Both the position numbers and the translations under genes were made by a program. DNA of 64,000 bases, from assembly GCA_030248225.1 (NCBI GenBank), contig JASANE010029451.1, positions 1-64,000 on the forward strand, in the 5' to 3' direction. This document shows positions 11,401-26,400 of the stretch, piece after piece. Source of the stretch: Trileptium ribeirensis (taxonomy: Eukaryota; Nematoda; Enoplea; Enoplida; Thoracostomopsidae). The notes beneath the pieces were generated by a model. The model was not told where the DNA came from, did no database searches, and was given only the letters and a program-made list of their open reading frames with translations. The number at the start of each line of letters is the position of its first letter. Position 1 is the stretch's first letter.

Positions 11401-14400
11401 TTAAGCGTATTTTTCAAAGTCATCGGAACTCCGTCATTCACAGAAATAGCGTAGAGAAATCAGGGAACACGTATACACCATAGGTGTCGATAGTGTCGAG
11501 GGTCTGACTTTTCTTAGGGGGGTAGGTTGTCGGCAAGGGTGGCTTGTCGTGGGGGGATCTTCAGGTGGTATGGGTAGACCTCTCGACATTTTTTCCAACT
11601 TTACCACGTTTGTTGTCGATTTTACCCCAATTTTTGCCGGTTATACCCAAATATTTTTGGTAATTTTCGCTGAAATTTTCCGAGCGGCCTTCGGGAGATA
11701 AATATGACTTGGGGGTCCTGCCCTTAGGTGAAGAGAGTAACCCACTACACCAACGATACCAATGGTATCACTAAAATTGCCCTAAAAGCTTAGAATCAAT
11801 GTATATTTAGAGGCCGATAACCCGGCATACGGTGTTAAAGTTAAGCTTAGCTTTGTGTAATTTAAACTACTTTAAGTAAACCAATCGTATCTGATGCAAA
11901 AACAAAGAACGGAATCGCAATAATGAATGAACGTGAATATCTTCAGTAGTATGAATGTGTTTAAAATTTCAAAACTTAGCATGGAAGCTATTCGAACATC
12001 TGGGAGATATTCCAGACAATGTCTCCTCGTACGCACCCACTGGTCGATCTTGCCCTGGGGCGGGGGAAAGACTACTGCCCCCACCCTCTTTCCCCCGTCA
12101 CACTACAGATATCGCACACAAACTTGAAATATGCGGAGGAAGATTAAAAGTGACTACTTATTCCTTGAAAAAATTCAGCAAAATATTTTCTGCTTCCCCG
12201 TCTGAAAAAATATACCAAAACAGCCTCCGCTGTCAGAAATTCCTAGATCCGCCGCTGCACACACCGACCGATCACTTATTAGAAAAATAATGAGCTGTAT
12301 CAAACAATAACGTTTGTTTGACAGAGCTAGTTCAACTTCAAAATGGAGTTGCGCCCTTGACTCAGTCAATGCAGCGCTAATGAAATTTATTTTGTTCGCC
12401 AATGCAAAACTGCATGCCAACAAAATGAACGTTACCTGAATCTGAAATCGGTAGCGGCCACCTTGTTTAACCACTGTCGGGTTCTCACGATCGAGTATTG
12501 CTGCCTCGTCCGCATCGGGACTGCTTTGAAGTCGAACATTCACCTGGGCCACGTTTCCGCTGTTTGTGGTGTTACGATCGATTTCCGCTTGTATCCAATT
12601 GAGTTTATCTGAAAGAAAATAAAAAATGAAAGATATGCTGCAGTATCAAAGATAACGTGACGATTAATTGGCTAAGAAATTTTAAAATGGCTTAAAGTAA
12701 TTGAAGATATGGTGAAAATATTCACAAAAGAATAAAACATCGCCCCCCCCCAGCTGGCTAAGATTATCATACTTCAAAGTATAAAAGCAAAACATTTTAC
12801 CCAATACAGCAACAAAAGCAGCAGGATACCCTTTACTGAGACAGTAATGAACCCTTGAAAAAGAGTGTAACACTTATTTCACACTATAGTATGTTTACGC
12901 TGTGCGCGAACACAGTCGATTTATGCGTCATTTGTTCCGCTTTCAGTTTGGGAAGAAGGTAAATGAGAAATTTTCCCCATCTCTTTAAATAGAACAAATG
13001 ACGCAAAAATAGATCGCTTTCTTCGATAGCGTATATAGCATACTGTGAAATAAAAGTGTCACACCTTTCCTCTGAAAAGCATAACGGGACAATGAATCTT
13101 AACAATACAGGTACTTACACATGTTTGTTAACTCGCTACATGCTTAAGTATGAATGTCGATATCTCAGTACAGAATAATTGTTGAGATACTCATTCAATA
13201 CGCATAATACAACAAAACCCCGAAAATAACGTCACAGTTTAACGGTTATAACAAAACTATTCCATGTGCACCATAACTTGCGTATCTGTTTCAGTTTTAT
13301 ATGCGTATACAACACAATATCAAATTTATGAGCTCCTGATGTAATATCACTTTACAGTATCAATTCACAGGTGCCAATGGTCCCTCGGCTCTGGGGGAGG
13401 GGGGTAGGGGTAGGGGGTAATTTTTAAGAACTCAATATTATTTCCAATTTTGCTAAAATTTATCCCAATTTTTGTCAAATTGCGATATATTTTTCCTAAT
13501 TTCCCTATTTTGGGTGGCAAATTTTACCACACTGTTTGCACATTTTCACCCTATTTACCTATTTGGCTGAAATTTCACGGAGTTGGGTCCGGGAACTTCA
13601 GGGGTGGGGTAGATTTGTCTTGGTGGGGATTCCGACCCTACCACCTCCCCCCGTCGACACCAATGATATAGTTACGTAACACAATACATTGTATCATTGT
13701 TTTTGGCGTAATTTAGTGACACGATTCAACTGTGATTGAGCGGCAGAAGGATCTACGATGTTGGACGAAACGTTGTGGACATAATGTGGGGTGCTCTGGC
13801 TGTGAACTGGGGGAGTTTTCACACAGAAGGCATCTCTTGGGTCACTACAGGAGCTTAGCAGTACAGTTAGGATGACGGCGCTCCGATAAATCACCGGTTA
13901 AACCGCTAAACCTGTTCCTTCATTCGTTATCCCTTAGTTCACTGCTTATTAATAGTCATCATAAAACAAACTAACCTGATAACACTTTGACTTCAACCAG
14001 TGAACTGTTGACACCGCGTATCGAAATGGTTTCGATGATCGCATCCTAAACAAACAAAAAAAATGTGTATGTTTTCCAAAACGTAACTGAAAATCTTTCA
14101 TTTATCCGATTTTAGGCGATGACACTACAGATTGCATTTTACCACTATCTTTTTAGTTTTAACAACAGCACATTTTTTGTTTCCATGTTGTTTTCAAATT
14201 ATTTAAACTTTAAACGTTCGAATTATGAATAAGCGTATCCTGCATTGTTTTACCCGTTCGAGCAGGAGCCAGGAGTGAGTCATGGACAAAATGATTAGGA
14301 GTGGCTTAATCAAAGTTTTGACCCATTAATGCGGCAATAACGTTATAATGTCCCCGCTGTTTGGAACTTTTGTACCCCTGTTGTGGCGACCCTAGCGTAT

Positions 14401-17400
14401 AGACTATCAGGGTGAAACTCGTACTGTTAATCACTTTGCCGATGGTGTACAACACACCCCTAGCTAGTACATATTTTCTTCACAGTGTCGTACACACCGT
14501 TAGCTACTAATTAGGCGCGATTTAACTGTAAAGAACACCGTCTGTAGCTAATGTGGTTTATTGGACAACTGTGCTGAGTAGCTTTATCTCGATATTTGTA
14601 TCTAGGCCTCACAATGATGAAATATTGCCGCACAATGTCAATAAAACTGCAAGAAGACACGGTGTGCTTGACACTATCGAGAAGTGGCAATACCCCTAGC
14701 TACCTTTGAAAAAATTTCTAATAAACATGAGAGTGTCGTTCAAGATTTATGTTTACCCAATTTAACGTTCCTGTACCTGAATAAGTAAACATAACTAATT
14801 GTGTGCTCAAATCGCAAAGATATTACTGCTGTTACTATAGAGCCTGCTATTAACTGTCGGTATTTGGTTTAGATTTTGGCACTATCTGTATAATTTGGCT
14901 GTATACCATTTCACAATTCTCAAAATCGTGGAAACACGGAATATTATGCTTAAAAGGCATTATTTGGGGACTAAAATTCGCTATATTTTGCTGCTATCAT
15001 TTATTCGTACGTGCTAAAGGCCGAAGCCCCTGGAGACGTGGAGTGGGGGATGTGAGCGCCGCAGCCAGAGGAAAATTGGTCAACCTGTCAAGCAGAAGGG
15101 AGTTCGAAGGGGTAACCTCTATCTTCTTGTATATATGCATTTAGTGCTTTCAAATAATCGATCCTATTTAGGTCAAGTTACCGATAAGAATTTGTCGTTT
15201 CTGCTCATAACAACTACATCTTTGGGTACCACACGTTTTTGAAGACGTCAAAATTAAACTATGTGCTACTGTAAATCATTCTCTATCTATGTTAGCATAA
15301 ATTGGCCGGATTTGTGCTAATGTTCCACGTTCAAACTATTTATATAAATTACTCGGGTTAATTTTGTACTCATTGCGTTGTATCCAATTACTATATATTT
15401 ATGCTGTGTAAGTGCTGGCCAATAGTTAAAAGCACTGTTGCTAAACCCAAGCGTCTTAGCGCCGCATCTAGTTATAAACCAAAACTACCTTTGGAAAATC
15501 TTCATCAATCGTTATAAAATATTCTTCTTGATCAAAAACCAGGATCGACGGTTGTAACGGCTCAGCAACTGTTCCGATATCCGGTGGTTGTTCCGCATTT
15601 GGATAGGGATCTTCTGAAATAAATCATATGAAAAGTTTATCTTATAATTTAACTTTAAACAATGTGCATGATATTTTGACCGTATTAGCTATAGGTACCC
15701 ATAAGGAACGGTAAGAGAATCAGTTTCTCTAAGGGTCATGCCCCTAAACTCAGGTAGAATAATTTTAAGCACAACTGGGCATAAATCGCTGAGCTGGTGA
15801 ATATTCCATTTCATAATAGCTACAAAAATAAGATGTGATGCCACAGAGCCTTCACTGAATTCTTGCATTAACTGAACATAGTTGTTAGCTGTGTTAGAGT
15901 AAAATTTCCAATAAATTTAACATCAAAGTACTCTGTAAGTTTACAATCGCAACTAACTACGCTCTTAATGTTTTATACATCATGCTAACCATACATATAT
16001 TGCCGCACGTCAATTCACTATCATATTCCGTTTATGCAAGAGCGCAGTCTATACTAGACTATGCTGATACCTCTTTATGTGGCCAATGTTAAGGATACTA
16101 TATATAAAATGTGCATAAGCCTTAATTGCTTCGTCTCAAAACGCTGTAGCTGGCAGCTGACAAATGGTGTACTATTTGGTTCCTTACTAGAATCCGTACA
16201 ACTTAAGCCTACAACTACTTTGGATTAGTCATAGGCTCAGGCTTGTTCTTACAGCTAAGTCTTACAGTCATGATTAGGTTTAGACTGCTGAATTCTAGGA
16301 AAGATCCAAATATTTTTTCCGAAAAATACTGCTAAAACCCAATGTTCCGTATTTGTTTCAACGAAATACATCGTAACCCTAACTAGCTAACCTAATTGCG
16401 GCGGTTGTTCAGGTACAACTTCGGGCTCCGGCTCTGATCCTGTCGACGGGGCAGGTTCACCTGCTGTTGCCGGGGATAATTCGTTTCCGATGAGATTTAA
16501 CGAAACTTCGAGTTTGCCTTCAAGCGGTGGCTGTCCGTCATCCTAAAATAGGACTCATGCAAATAATGCTTAAATCAAAAAGATTTAATCAAAACGGTAA
16601 ACAATTAATAATTATGCTGCAAATGTGCGCCAAAAACTTAATGTAAAAACCATCAAGCAATGATGACATGACATTATGACATTATTACAGTAATGACATT
16701 ATTACAATGATGACATGTGATTATGACATTCTCACAGTTATGACATGACATTATGACATTACCACAATTATGACATGACGTTAACACAATTATAACATGA
16801 CATTATGAAGTCACAATTATGACATAGTCTGAAATCAAATATATACCACTGCCTGCGCATTATAGTCAGGGAATATGACTTTGTTTTAAACTCTTGTGCA
16901 ACTGTGGATTATATATATATCGTTATAACCGTTGGATGTATACTTGTTCCGTACACATATTAATTCCTAAACGCGAGAACGTTAAAATAAACTGAATATC
17001 TTTTGATCAAGTCATATTTAAGTTGATACCCGTCATGCACAATTGAAGCGTTACATACGCTAATATACGTTGTATAATGCATCATTTACAATAAGATGCC
17101 TGCCCATGGTCCTACTTATGTCTCGCGTTCAAATGGGCTAGCTACTATGTCACGCATACAGTACAGCTCGACTATTAAAATTTTGAATAGCTTAGATAGG
17201 ATATGCGTTTGTCACCGAGTGTCGAGCCGGACTGTGCTTTTGTCACGAGGCGTTCAGTTGAGCTCTATAACTTAAGCCAGAGATTATTTAGTCCGCGAAC
17301 ATTACGTTTCACTATACGCATCCAAATAATGCCCTAAAAGCGGCATACAGCTTAGATGGTTAATTGTATATATTAAAATAAATATGAAACTTAGAATTAG

Positions 17401-20400
17401 TGTGAAAATACTATAGAACAAAATGCTACTACACTATACACAATACTAAATAAAATTTCTCAATTGACAGTTCAGCTGGACGCTCTGTTTGTCACGCAGA
17501 GCCTAGCTAAGCGCCCTGTTTATCACATTAAGACTAGCCAAGCTATAAAAATGTACTATAGTAGTCCAGCTAAGCTATAGTTCACCCGAAGCACGCATCT
17601 ATCGTAAATGATGCATAATATTAACAAAATTTATTAAAATGTAATTTCAAATTTTCAATTTTGTTTAAAACTAAATAATCATATCGAAATACATACCTAG
17701 TTTTTTGATTAATAAAAACACTGATATAATTTTGACTCATTGAAGTTTATTAGTCTATAAAACGATTATTATGAATGTTTACGGGGCGTCAAAAGACCCA
17801 AAATCAGTTTAAATCAAAAAACCCTGATGGTGAGGCATGGATATTAGCTATTCCTCTGGTGCTTAATGAACACTTGCAAAGCAATATAGTATAAAAAGTA
17901 CGCTGACAATGTGAATTTATAAAATAAACCATATGACTTTATGTTAGCCAAGTGTCGATGACTGTGGTTAGAAACATGACAGTCTCCTTCTAATATATTT
18001 ACGGGGTTACGAGCGCATCTTCGAAATGCACCTTTCACAACATTTAAATATAAATATATTTTAAACATAAAAATTTGTTCAATTTATAACTTAATTATTT
18101 AGCTAGTGGCCAGTACATAAATTCATTGTTATGTGCCTATATTTTCCAGCCTTTCAACTCAACGGTCCTAGCGTCGCATCTAGTTACAATAAGATGTGTG
18201 CGCAAAGTCCTAATTTTACGTTAAGCGCCAGCTGAACTAGTTCAGCTGAACTGTAATCTATTGTAATATATATGTTTCGAAAACTCAGCCAGCCCCGTTT
18301 GACTTATGCGGGATTCACGTTATAATGTCCCCACCACTTGGAACTTATGTACCCCACACAGTGGCAGCCACACCCTAGACTACAGGGTGCCTTAGACACC
18401 TCTGTGTTTTTGAATAAACTTTCAAATTAATTTCAAACAAAGCTAGCTAATAGTTTGGCTTATTTGAGACGGTGTCAATGAACCGTCGTTGCTTTTTCGT
18501 TTTGCTGAGGGTTTCCGCCACCCCGTGGGGTCATTTTGCATAGGGCCTACAGGATACCCTAGAAACACCGCATTGGCAAGCATAAAACACCGAAATACTA
18601 CATTGCCAAAATGAGGTATCTAGGGGTGTGCCCGACACCCTCACATTTTGTTATATGGTGTGGGTGTCACTGTCACCGTCTTTACGGTATAGTCTACACT
18701 ACAGGGGGACAAAAGTTCCAACTGTTGGGGACATTATAACGTGATTCCCACATTATCTAGATTCTACAGCGGCTCAGCCGGACTGTCATTGAGAAATTTT
18801 TATTCAGTGAACATTTGGATTCGTTGGTTATAAAATTATACAATCAAGGAGGATTTGCGATCACATATACTTGTGGGATTTCATATAAACATCTGAGCAA
18901 ATCTCATTAAGACGTGATCACAGAACAAAACACTTCTTTCTTACATTTCGACAGTTTAGCTGCATTGTGTGCATGATATTAAGCAAGTCCATTTTGGCGC
19001 GTAACATATATAATTAGGACCACTTGCACGCATCTTATTGTAAATGATGTACTAAGACTTGTTGTACCGTGCGACTGCTGTCATAATATATTCCTTTTAC
19101 AACAAATTCTATCTTTGGTGTACGCTGGGAAACTGACATAGTAATCCCCAAGTTTGAATTTATCTGTCGCCGATTGAGGTGACGAAAATATTTACACCCC
19201 AAAAACTCGTAGTAATATTTAGACTAGTGTAGGGCACCAACGAAATCCTTTTTGGAATGTGCTTCCAAACCTGTTCTGCAGCTTTTGCATACATATTTGT
19301 TTGCACCTAGTGATTTTCCACTTCTTATTCTCCTTTACAGGAAACTAGTGGGACCTTGATTATCAGATGATCGATTACAGCGGCCGATATATATAGTTAT
19401 TTTTCAGGCTATGTAAATAGATTTTATACACCGTGCAATTGAAATATCAATTATATGTTTCTTTGTAAACCAAATTGGTCATATTCCATTCCAATGAAAA
19501 ATTTGGTAAAATTTTGTACAGATGACTTTAGATGACTTTCAAGATGACTTAAGCTTTGTATTTTCACTCGAAATCTTTTGTTGTTCGTTTCAAGTGGTTT
19601 ACAGAGCCCTCCTAAAAGTTACACTGGCCATACGTTTGAGTTGGACGAGGAATACAAGTTGCGTATATTAGTGAGAGGCACACAAGTGAGATAACACCCT
19701 GCTATGCTTTGAGACAATCTGACCTGAACCTATAATTTTGTTATAATTTTTGTATTTAAAGGGTACAAATTCAATGCTGTAAAATGACATGCTGTCAAAA
19801 ATTTATATGCCCCGCCTTATTGTGCTGAAATGGGTCGATTATCAATAAATTCCCATCGCTATTGAACATTCAATGTTACAAATTTACTGATAACCAAAAG
19901 CAAGTTATTGCCGCTAAGTGAAAAAGATTTAGCCATTTAGTGACTGAATTAATGTGTATTTCGTACAATGCAGAACAAGCAGTCGAAATTCCCAACCGTT
20001 ATAGTATTATTGCAGTCATTGATTACAACTACTGTGTAAATATCGTCGCCATAATTCATATCTTTTAATAATCGTAATAATGGCAGTGATACTATGCTAT
20101 AACGATACTCATAGCTATAACTTACCAGGAGGATATATTCAAATCTACACTACACGACCAGCAGAATTTTTATCACACCAATTCCCAAAGTATGACTGTG
20201 CTATTGGTATAGCCAATGAGGCCCACCGGGTCATGCCCCTCAACTCCCCATACTTCGAAATTTCAAAAAATAGCTATATTAAATGCCAAATTTCCTCTCA
20301 AATCTAAGCCCTGAATGTGTCCCCTTTCAAATGTAAATCCTATACACGTCCGCAGCTGTCCTAACTACACATCTTGTGCATCATAGCTTTAAAGGAATTA

Positions 20401-23400
20401 TATAATGAAGATAACAACATAAAACTATGAAAACAAACCAGAACATTATGGTTTGAAATTTGACACCAAGCTTTGAAGACACAAAGTTATTGGACTATAA
20501 ATCTATGAAATTACCAAGCATGTTTCGAATAATGTCAGGCTTTTCTTCCTATAACAATGGCTATGGTACAGCATGACATAATTTTCAACGTTAAATTATG
20601 AACCCAGGTAAGCTAGGATTGGGTATAGTCTTCGGCTTTTTAGGCTTAGAAGTACAAAACTAAATATGATCAGTTCGGGGGAATAAAAATTTAAAATTAT
20701 ACGCTAGAGTTGGTTAAACCTGATAGATCCTGGCTTTCTACAGCAATTCACTCTTCCTGGGAATAAATTTGACTATCTGAATTGCTCTTGAAACGTTAGC
20801 ATGAGTACAGATAAAAGTTAAAACCAAAAATCGTATGAAATTAAAATAATCTATCAAAATGCTAACCATGGCAACAATTGCGAAATGAAACCGCCCCCTT
20901 GTCGGTTCATTTTGCCTTGGAAGAAATCGTAGCCCAATCACCGTTGTTCCGTCGCCCGAATCTTCTCGAATCAGTTCAATTTCAATACTGCCGCATATAT
21001 TCTGCAAGTAATACATATTTATTATATATCATTTTATCACTATATATACAGGGTGTCCCAGAACTAGTGATAATCTGCTTGAACAGTCCATAACACTTGA
21101 ATAATTTTATAAATTTTTTGTTTACACAAGCATTTATAGTTAGATATTACTAATTGAATTGCTAATACGTGTTTTTATCGTTAGCGACAAATCCGACAAG
21201 CCGTCTAAAGTTATTCGCTCAGGGCGCCATTATTAATTTTTCCTAGCTCCGACTAACAAACTTGTTCTTGCTCTTAATCAAAAGTTCCACGCTACTTTAT
21301 CAATATTGGATTCGTCTAAACCTGATCGCCCACGCACAGCCACTGGGATGACAATATTGTTACTGTCTCGGACAAACTTGATAGCGGTCCTGCTCATTTT
21401 GCCAAGTCAGTGCGAGAATGGTTGGATCGAAATTTTCAGGATCTCTGGATTGGTCGACGTGGACCCGTTGAATGGCCTGCACTGCCAGTTCCCCGCATTT
21501 TATGTCCTCAGATTTCTTTCTCTGGGGTATCCTGAAGGCTAAATTTTAGGGAAGGAAGTCTAGCACCGTGAAGCATCTGTGGAACTTTGCTGCAGAACGC
21601 TTGGTCTGATTGACACTGAACTGTCTCTAAAAGTTTACCGATCTGTAAGATTTCGTCTCGAAGAAGTAAGTCGAGGTTAGAGAAGCCCAGCTGTTGCTGT
21701 AATGCCAAGGTCCTTTGTTAATTTCTAAGTTTACGTTAGCATTATTTGCAATATAAATTTTGTGCCTTTTATCGTTGCTGCGATGCTATAAAGCGCCAAA
21801 GTGTTTTCCTTTCTTCTGCGACACTTTATAGGTGTGAATTTATAAAGTAAAATTATAATTAAATTTATGAATTTATTTTAATTAATATTTCCTTTCTTAT
21901 ATTTTATTTATAATTAATAATTTATAATTTACTAATTTAATTTATTATACACTTTCTGTGTCTTTATACTTACATATTTTTTGCATACACAAATATGTAT
22001 TAAGTATATAATCTTAGATACCGTTATGTAATACATACCCAAACACATGTTCGATCGTGTTAGCCTGTACTTGGTGTCACTGAGATATATATACTTTGTG
22101 ATCCCAACATTCCAAGTTAAATTAGTCGCTCAATAAAACGTTCTGATAAAATATCACTGACACTAAGGACATCAGACACATCTCTTCGTATTCAGACTGT
22201 TTTGTGCTTCTCCATCATTATGTATATACAACCAGCGGCGCAGCAGTCGGGGTGTACGGGGGACCGGTCCCCCAGTTATCGCAGTGGTGGGAGTCTATTC
22301 AGTGAGGTTCCCCATTATAGAGATGCAGAAAATTATAGATATTACATATTTATTACAGAAAAATGTAATAAGTAACAGGATTGGAGTGGGGAGGGCCACG
22401 GGTCGCACCCTTACACTTTTCAGTAAAAATCGAAACAATATGTAGGATTTTTTCCATATGTTGTCCGCAATTTTCCCTGACGCCCCCATTTTAATTCCTC
22501 CGCACTTTCGAGCAGCGTGCTCCGTCGCTGTATACAACGAATTTTGCTATGAATATATATATATATTGCCAGGCCATGGAGCACAGCGAAAATTTAAAAC
22601 TAGTTATTGTACAATACTGAGAATGTAACACATTGTTTTTTTGCGTTTGGTTAGACTTGATCGTATATGTGTACCATGCATGCACGAGGTCAAAGGTGCG
22701 ATATCGGGTGCTTCGATGTCGGGGAAGGGAATGGTGGAGGCCTACGGCCTTTCCAGGGGACGATGAGGAGGTCGTCAAGGGTAAAATTATTCAAAATTTT
22801 GTAGGACTAAATTTTGTTAATTCCCGCAATTTTAATCCGATTGTTGCCAATTAACTCCTGATTTTTCCATTTTTTTTCCTTATTGTGCTTGCCCCTATTT
22901 TTTACTCCATTGTCTCCTCGGTTGTCAAAATTTTCGCTATTATTTGAGCTCGTTGGGGGATACGGGGTTCGGCGTTCGGTCCACGGAGGGTGAGCCTCAA
23001 GTGAGATTTCTCTCGACTATGACCAAGTATGTTGAGTACGATCCAGCGTCCAGGCAAATCGCAGTCGTGATAGAGTACTTTACAGATCTGGTTCGTTAAC
23101 AACAAAAGTGGCACACTGCAAGTTACTTGGATTTGTCAAACCATGTTTAAAAAAATCTGAAATGCAGTCAAATCGATGTTCCCAAAAAATAAATTGCCAA
23201 GCTTGGAGACGTTCAATATCTGAGCTATCGTAAATTTGATAACTGCATCATTTTATTGAAATTGAGAGAAAACTATAAGAGAGGTTAGCAGGTCACGAAT
23301 GCAAAAGTCTCCATCATAGTCGTAATTGTTTTAGGCATTTGGACAAATCTTAAAACCATAGCTATTATGTTTATGAACTTGTTAATGTTTCCATGACTGT

Positions 23401-26400
23401 ATAGTTAAAATCAGATTTAAAACTTGACCCTTTTACTGCCAGAATCAGATTATATTTTGGTCAATACTAGCAAATACCGTCCTTGCCATGATGGAATCCA
23501 AACTCGGATCGCTGGATTGAAACTCATAGACGCTATAAATCCATTAACTCACGAAATATCTGGGCTAAGTCAGAGCAAAACAGAACAGTTTTTCTAAGTC
23601 GAGTAAATAACAACATATGTGCAAACGTGCAATAATTACTGAACTACGCTATATAATCCAATAATTTACAATATATGTTTATGTAGTTATCACACAGGGC
23701 AATTAAAAGAGCTGAATTTACAGTTTTCGAATCCTGCACATTTCACTGTTCGTCGCTTGAAGTATCAATGCCTTCAGCTTTGCACGTGGGTCATTGGTTT
23801 CAACAAACTGTTTGCAAATAAATAGATCAAAGACATCCATAGAGAACATTTACCGCAGTGGATCGTCCATTTCTCATCTCGCAAAATATGTCAGACAATG
23901 TTCCATTCCGGCCAAAATCTTCATCAAAGATTACAATGGGCTCAGCGATAGTCTGTGGAACCTGAAACAAACAAAATATCAACATTTAACTTTTAAAACA
24001 TATAAGAGCTTCACACAAATCTTAGGGAATGCCTTCTGTATTTAGGCCGGCGAAGTGCTAATATGATTAACAATCTTTTTGCATACTATTTTAGCAGATT
24101 ACTTCTATGGCTAAATCCACATATTATCTATAAATGAACTTGATTTTAATACCAATGTGCTTGACAGGAGACTATGACACATCATTGCAAATTTAATGTA
24201 AACCCCGGTTATGCTATAATCGCCCATGTTACTCTTTCCACCTCATTTATGCGAAGTCGAAACACATTCATCATCCATTTTTTTATTTTTTGACAATTTG
24301 GTATTTTGGACCCAATCCCCGTACGTAGGTTATGTCTTGAGTTAGGTCTGGTTGCCGGCTCTATGGGGAGTTGGTACAAGCGATGATAGTTGTGAAGCGC
24401 CATATGGTTTTCTTACACACTGTCGGTTTTAAAAATAATTAATAAAATATATTCAAAATTCAAAATATTCAAAAAGACAAAGCGTTTGGTACATGTTAGA
24501 CATTGAAACACACAAAACTGCTTCTGCGACGTTTTTAAATTTAGTTCCTAAATTACGGAAATTATAAGCTTTACAACCCTATTTCATATATGTAGTGAAA
24601 ATATATTTTGTATACAGCGCGGTGATACCGTATTTCTCGTTGCCCAAAGATTTTGAGCCGTACGAAATTTCGATTAAAACAAGTCGTCCGCAAATCCCAG
24701 TGGTCGGTCGGTCGGCAGAGAGCATGATCGGCCGCGAACCAATATTCTTATGATCGATAGTCTGTCGCTCTAGCAACTGAGCCACTCATAAGTACTGTGT
24801 AGTACTCACCTGGGTTTCAGTAAGATCAATACGTAACGTAGCTGCGTCTGGGAAACTCGGTGGTTCGTTGATATCGAGCACTTCAATTAGAGCAGTGTAA
24901 TTTTGTTGGACCTAAAATATTTTATGAAAATTTATACTGAATTACAAAACGAAAAATATTTTTCATATATAATAAGTAAAAACTTAAAATAGAATTTTAT
25001 AAATAAGCCACGGTGTCTAAGTTTGGAATATTTAACCATTTTAAATTGAATTTGGAGTAATATAGAAGCAACAATATCTTTTTATCTTGTTTTTGTGGCA
25101 AGCATCTATTTCATAAAATTATTTCGGTAAATCCTTGACTGATAAAGAAGAATATCTTTCAAATCACAACATAGATTGATCTAAAATAGTCTCACTAATT
25201 TTAAGAACAACTTGCGTTGATATGACATTTTATTACTAATATTGACGACATCATACTTGTTCAACAAACGCTGGTTGTTTACAAGTTAGTCTTGTCAATT
25301 ATAGTACCTCTCTACCTCGTGAATTTTCAAATTTTTCGCTAAATTCACTTAAATCTTGGGAAATCTTATAACTTTTGAATCTTTCATATTTTTCAAACGA
25401 ATTCTTACGGGTTTCGGGGAAGTATTAATCTTCATTTTTAATACTATGTTAGTTTACGGAGATGGACTGTTGGATTTTGTAAGTAAGATTATTCTTATAT
25501 TAGTTTCCCAGCTTTTAAGCGAATTGATATCTAGTAAAACTAAATCCCATTCTTGTAAGTTTTACTATTGTTCGCAAGCGGAAACATTTTCTATTTTCAC
25601 AGTAGAAACTCATATTTTCTGGCAATATTTCGGCAATATATTAGGTATATACATGATTCATAATATATTTTACATTTTAGATTTTCTCTATATATGTTTA
25701 CCTCAGTCATGGACATTTCTTTTCATAATTACTACTTCGGATCCACATTTCTAGATCCGAATTTATACTTACTGGACAAAATTTCATATAAGTGTTCTTA
25801 TAAATTCTCTATTTTGTTTAGAAAAAACCCCTAATTTTTAGCCTACAGCGGGCACCTGACTTTGATCCTGAGTTCCCACATTTGTTCTGCACAATTTATT
25901 TCAACTTATGTTGACATAGTCGTACGTTGATGTTCGGTTATGTTTTTATTATATATTCATACGTTCGCTAATATAGTTGTATGTTTTTCTAAGCAAATTG
26001 TATCAAAATAAAATGTCACCCAATAATTTTGTGAAATAAATATTATACAAATTTTGAAAGAACATATATAAGAAAACGACAATGTATCAGTTTTTTTTTG
26101 CATTACATCAAAAATTTGGAGGATACTAAACCAATTCAACAAACCTTAATAGTCTTGAGGTTAATCAACCACGTGCCTGTGCAACTGGGAATGACTGGTA
26201 TCCAGAGTCATCATCGGAACCCCCATGACTAATGTCTCGAACTTATTTCAGAAGAGCCGAAGAATTAAATCAATTAAACAAACTATAATAGGTTTGAGGC
26301 TGATCGACCACTTACCTGTGTAACTGGGAATTCCTGCCATCCAGATTCATCATCGGAAACCCCATGACTAATGTCTCGAACTTCTACTTTATAGTCAAAT

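Noticed and set aside
25356..25754. 132-codon hydrophobic plus-strand frame in the cadherin intron
   Set aside because: T-rich composition explains it; there is no similarity, and no domain or signal architecture that would support a gene.
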